A stretch of 64,000 bases of DNA from assembly GCF_002078875.1 (NCBI RefSeq), contig NC_034438.1, forward strand, positions 15,734,208-15,798,207. The letters run 5' to 3'. The position numbers and the translations under genes were made by a program. The notes under the pieces were generated by a model. The model was given only the letters and a program-made list of their open reading frames with translations. It did not search any database and was not told the DNA's origin. Positions 59,138-64,000 of the stretch are shown one piece after another; positions within the stretch are counted from its first letter, which is position 1, and each line of letters opens with the position of its first letter. Source of the stretch: Numida meleagris. Its lineage: Eukaryota; Chordata; Aves; Galliformes; Numididae.

Positions 59138-61577
59138 ACAATGAATATCTGTGAATGTGCTAATGTGTCAAACTGGGAATTATATCTATTAGAATCAGAA
59201 GTGAAACTAGTTTCTTTTTCACATTTGCTTATCTTCACCAAAAGGACTTACATAGGAAAAATTATAAAAATTGAATAATTGGTCAGTTTTAACATCAGTC
59301 AGTTTGGGTATGTATCAAAACCTGAAAGGCGTTTAGGATCATTTTGAATATATACTGGAAAATCTAAAATTTCTACATAGCCAGCTTTCTATGTTAATGA
59401 AAAGAAAGAACAGGTGAGTTAGAATATTGCAGTGTTTGCTCACTCTTCACTCAAGCCTCTAGAAATGTACTGGCAAGATCACTATAAAACACAAAGATGC
59501 GATTCTGAATAAATGAACTCTTGTTTTGTACTGACCTGTGCCTAGAACTGGACTGCAAAGAATAATATACTTCTCACAAATGTAAACGAGTTTTCAAAAC
59601 AGTGCTTACAAAATATTCAATTGTCCAGACAAAAAATCCAATATTATATATGTATGTATCTAGAAACTCAGGCTCAGGTACCTACATTTTTCTTATTTTT
59701 AATGACTGACTTACTGCTTTCTGTGTGTAAATCTAATGGATTATTTCATCCTGTAAGCTTCCCTCTTTTATGTAAATTCCAGATATAGAAATTAATCTTA
59801 ATTTATTTTGTTTTAAAAAGAACAAAAATTTTACCCTTGTACATATAAAGTCAAATCACTTAAGTCAATCAACTAAGAAGTTAATTTACTTTTCCCACTA
59901 CATAAAATAGGCCTAGAGAGTGCCCTGTAATATTTAAAGTCTATAAAAAAAATCTACTTGGAATATATTTGACTTTTCATTAAAGTACCTTTTAATAATT
60001 TAAAGTGCTACTATGTTATTACAAGATAATGATAAACTCTTCTAATAACTGTATAATGGATTAGATAAAAATTAAAGGTCAACCATAAAGATAATTTCTA
60101 TTTTTGCACAAACTTGGTGCTGAAATAACTTTTTTTCAGTAGAAAAACAACAAAGAAATAAACAAAATCCAGTAATATTAATTTGAACAATTACAATGAA
60201 AAATACTCTAAAAAGTATTTGATATTTGTTTAGAAAAAAAAATTGGATCAAAGCATTTTAGATACTGTCAGAACCGTTGGATTTGACTCTTGGAAATTAT
60301 GTTTCTTAGTCGCTAACAATGATGGTGGTAGTTTACACTAAGATGATTGCTAGAGTGTCATGCAGTCCATGGAGAAAATATGTAAATAAGTAGTATGGGC
60401 TGAAGAATGAGAAGGCTCTGTCTGATGTAGAAAAGCATGAATTCTAATAAATAGATAACATTTGCTCCAATACTTTGTCCCAAGGATGCAAATAATGTGG
60501 ATTGTTGCAATCAGATGAGACATAAAGAAAGAAAATAATAAATAATAATTATTTTTTGCACTTCTGAAGATTTTGCCTAAATAATCAGTCTAGTTGAAAC
60601 TGTAAAAATAGTATTTCATAAAAATGGTAGAAACAAAAATTGTGGGTTGTCCCATTCTCAACTGTCTAGAAGAAAATACAAAAAGCTGATTTTGTTTCAG
60701 AATTCTCATTATAGTTAAGTCTGTGAATTTTTTGTACAGAATCTGTTGTATGCAGGTGAAAATACTGAAAAAATTTTACTCAGAACCTTTTGCAACACCT
60801 TTTAAGATTTCAGCTGGATATTTCAGTGCAGTCTCAACAGGGCAAAGACTGGGAATCTGGATGAAGCCTCTTGTTATCTTTATGTGTCAAGTAGTTCATT
60901 TTTTAGTTCCTAAATACAGCTTCAAAAAGGTCTTTTCTGTGATAGATAAACTCAGATGATGATAAAGACCTGTATTTATGCTTTATTTTTGCAGTAACAT
61001 TTAATAGCCCACTATCTATCATTTCTTTCATCATAACTTTCTGAAACTTATTCCAACTCTGTCTAACTCCATGCATGGTTTAAAAGGCAACGTGAGATAA
61101 AACATATGCGTGGTCTGTCAGCTAGGTGGGACCGCCATCCACGCAGTCAAATAGAACCCAACTGTTTACAATAATCATCATTAGTCAGGAGGTAATCTTT
61201 CATGATAGAGTATTGCTCATTGTACTTGCCAAAACACATATCAGTACTGTGTGGATCTCACAGGGCACCTGCTCTTGTTACAGTATAGAAAATAACAGTT
61301 TTACAAATGGAAGGGAATTTGTGAGATCAGTTTGAAGCTTTTCTTTTATAAAACAACAGGCCTCATAAAAGTGCTTGTAAAAGTATTCATAATTGCTTTT
61401 ACAGTTTTTTTCCTGAAGTGCAGTTTCCTGCAGTATCATCCTGCATGCCCACAAAAACGTGCTTTTATCTCAAAAGAAGACTATGTATTCCTTTAATAAT
61501 CTTTCTAGAAGCTTTGTTTATGCCTTTGCTTCTGCCAAGGTATAAATAGAAGAGAAAATGAGTGATGTAGGAATATA

Positions 61578-61606
61578 ATAAATAAATAAATAAATAAATA
61601 AATAAA
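61578..61606 (+). repeat. (AAAT)n microsatellite
   Basis: About seven perfect AATA/AAAT units. Confidence 0.93.
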
Positions 61607-62402
61607 GTAAAACTTATTTTCTCAGTTTAGTTCATAATGAGCCTGCCTACTGCAGAAAGTTTTAGCTCATTTAGTTGATTCTTTTTAACACTGATGTCAC
61701 TAAACTATTGCAAATCCCGCACGTAGTAAGTGATTTATTATTTCCTAAATTTGTTTGATACAACATTTTATCTTGTTAGACATTGTTGCTCTAACAATTT
61801 TCTCATGAAATGCTTGCCGTGATGCTGATTATTTTAAGCATTCTAAGGATTTTATATAAGAGTTAACAAAAAATGTAGTATATAACTTTTAAATATGTTG
61901 ATAAAATTAATTCAAAGTATATGGAATCATTAAAGCATTACTCCAAATAAGAATATCTAATTAAAATTTAAGTACTAAGAAATTTAGAAATAAAAATGGT
62001 TTAATCTCTGTAGGATTGCACTGGAAATGAAATAAAATATTTTTTCCTGTAACACATGATTCATATTACCATCTGATTAGGAGAAATTACATTTTTCCCT
62101 ATGGTTGCAGGAATGACATATTTATAATTCCGGCATAAATTATTCGTAATTTGTTACTGTGTTTATTACACCTTTGCATAGAATAAACCAGACATTTAGC
62201 CATGATTCCACAGAAAAAAAATATTGGTGGAAATATCACCTTACAGGCTACTTGTTAAGTTTTGATAAATTCAGTAACATAAGCCATACCTCATATCTAC
62301 CTCAAGAACCAACAGTTAAATTGGAAAGATAATCAGTCCTTTTTAGAGCTTAACATAATGAAGATTTTAAACAACTGAAATTTCATACTGCAAGATTCAT
62401 AC

Positions 62403-62782
62403 GTGGAGTTGCTGGAGTGCATCCAAGGGAAGACCATGAAGACAAACACTGAGCTGGAGCACCCCTCCTATGAAGAAAGTCTGAAGGAGCTGGTTTTGTT
62501 CAGCTTGGAGTAGGCTCCAGGCAGACATCATTTGGACTTTCAGTACTTAAAAGGGCCTTATAAAAAAGATTCAGACTGGCTTTTTATGTAGTCTTATAGT
62601 GATAGAGCAAGAGGGATTAATTTAAAACTAAAAAAGCAGAGAATTATGTTAGATGTTATGAGGAAATTCTTTCCTCAGAGGGTGATGAAGCACAAGAACA
62701 TGTTTCCCAGAAAAGCTGTGGATGCCCTGTCTTTGGAGATGATCAAGACCAGGTTGGATGTGGCCCTGGGCAGCCAAATCTG
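62403..62782 (+). mobile_element. CR1 LINE C-terminal fragment, 3'-truncated
   Basis: Plus-strand ORF2 C-terminal sequence with the blocks TGGAGTGCATCCAAGGGAAG, CTGGAGCACCCCTCCTATGA and AGAGGGTGATGAAGCACAAG, ending with a CTGTGGATGCCCTGTC and GGCCCTGGGCAGCC region. The tail with TTCTATGATT is missing, so this copy is truncated at both ends. Small deletions and stops are present. Confidence 0.82.
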
Positions 62783-64000
62783 TACTTTATACTCATGGAA
62801 GTTGTTTACAAAATAATTCAAGGTTACATGAGTAGATGAGTTGAAGAAGGAACAGAGCAGGAAAAGAAAGGAAATAAGAAAGCATGGTTAGTCCTTTGTG
62901 GTATGAATATTCTGTGGGAGTTTTGATTCTCTTCCTCATTCCAATTCTTTAAACCAATTCTGTTTAGTGTAAAACAAATAGGATAGCAATGGGATAGGCC
63001 GTGAGATGTTCAGTCTAGACTGAACTCCCTGAACTGTGTACTTTTCCATTGTTGTAATTTTTTCCCACATTCAGAGCTTAGGAGATCACTCATAGTTTTC
63101 CTCATTTTAAAAACCACAGCCTGATTCCATAATGGATCGGATGAACTATTTTCTTTTTGGTATGGTTCCCCTTTTTCTAGCAGTGTCCCAATATTACAGG
63201 ACACTGAATCTCCTTAATCCCCACACAATCTTTTCAGTTTGGCATTAAACAGTATTGTTGCGCTTTTCTCTTTGGACCTGTGCAAGGTCTATGGTTAGAT
63301 GAGGAAATTTTGGTATAAAGAATGCAGCACATAGCATCCCTGATATTGCCTTTGAAGAGTGAAATTACAAAAATGGGGGATCAGGAAGAGAAGAAGATAA
63401 ATTCAGGTTAAGTTTGCATGCTATCCTGACTTGTTGGGTTCTACCCTTGTCTCAGCCAGAGAGCTGCTGTTATTCTTACCTTCCTCCAAAATATGGCACA
63501 GCTCTTCTGCTGGGCACAGTTCAGTGGCTACTGATTGAGACAGGAAAACTATTGGAAAAATGTATCCAATCATTTAAAGAGCTACTCAAGTTCACAAAAA
63601 AGGGAAAGATAAACATTATCTTTCTCAGAGATCATATAAGTTCACTTGCAAATATTAATACCTGAAACCCAGACTGAATTAATTTACTTTAGGATTGATT
63701 CTATGCAGTCCTTCCCCAAACAGGAAACTACTAAAATTGCAGTTTTCAAACTTGTTCTCCAGTCTGTTTTGTTGTTGTGGTTTTTTTTCTGTAATATTCC
63801 AGATCCATAAGAATTTCAAAGTTGTGTAATCAATTCTTAGGAAATTCTTGAGAGTTAAAAGAGAAATTCTTGAGAGTCGTTAAATTCACTTCTCCATATT
63901 GCTGCCAGTAGGGCATGTATATTCTTTAACGAATACTTGAATAATATTTGATTCTCATTGTTACACTTTTTTCCAAGTGTAATAAATGTTTGTCACAGAA
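62783..64000. other. Intergenic sequence to window end, nothing recognised
   Basis: AT-rich unique-looking DNA. A frame at 63414-63665 (83 codons) has no recognisable family, and no splice-like context could be shown. Confidence 0.45.

Larger units (their letters stand above)
55953..62402. other. Intergenic sequence with one unclassified GC-richer patch
   Basis: 56040-56460 is richer in GC, carries a 116-codon minus-strand frame, and matches nothing I know. The remaining 6 kb is AT-rich unique-looking DNA with simple repeats at 57565-57587, 58598-58621, 59067-59137 and 61578-61606. No gene or RNA recognised. Confidence 0.45.

Noticed and set aside
1..64000. A novel multi-gene functional system
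   Set aside because: No host gene, operon-like cluster or conserved multi-gene arrangement could be supported. All recognisable coding sequence belongs to decayed CR1 and mariner elements.

Overview
This looks like a bird nuclear genome, most likely a galliform (chicken, turkey or quail relatives). The call rests on at least eleven fragments of CR1, the main avian LINE, several ending in its TTCTATGATT-type 3' tail. It also rests on four copies of a mariner resembling the chicken Galluhop/Mariner1 group, and on LTRs of avian endogenous retroviruses. The class (bird) is well supported by these repeat families; the order is inference.

I found no host protein-coding gene, exon, rRNA or tRNA. 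The window is AT-rich, stop-dense and without a visible CpG island. It reads as intergenic DNA (a gene desert) or the inside of a very long intron. The open frames present are repeat remnants, low-complexity translations or chance frames of about 60 to 140 codons.

Layout. 0.4-5.0 kb is a repeat cluster: a decayed CR1 with endonuclease and reverse-transcriptase sequence, an inverted CR1 3' end, an internally deleted mariner and another CR1 3' end. 7.2-8.6 kb is a CR1 with large internal deletions that joins the ORF1 esterase-like region to the end of ORF2. 11.2-11.7 kb is an LTR. 12.6-13.8 kb holds a CR1 tail, an LTR scrap and a mariner. 15.4-15.7 kb is a long (TTTTC)n tract with an ambiguous base. 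20.1-23.6 kb holds four CR1 fragments. 25-31 kb is mostly unique sequence with two old repeat fossils. 31.1-31.8 kb is the longest mariner copy. 34-35 kb is unique sequence that looks possibly conserved. 36.2-37.7 kb holds two LTRs of the same family as the 11.2 kb copy, in opposite orientations; one is a solo LTR with a perfect 5-bp target duplication. 37.7-51 kb is almost entirely unique, with one old palindromic fossil near 47.0 kb. 51.0-56 kb is a second cluster: a mariner, an old LINE remnant, an ERVL-like LTR scrap and the longest CR1 (about 2.5 kb, minus strand). A last CR1 fragment lies at 62.4-62.8 kb.

No genes here work together. All mobile elements appear dead: the CR1 frames are broken, one catalytic Asp is replaced, and the mariners lack most of their transposase. 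I do not see an undescribed functional system. The points most worth checking are the LTR family with its target duplication, the mariner deletion series, the internally deleted CR1, the old palindromic fossils and the candidate conserved non-coding blocks.
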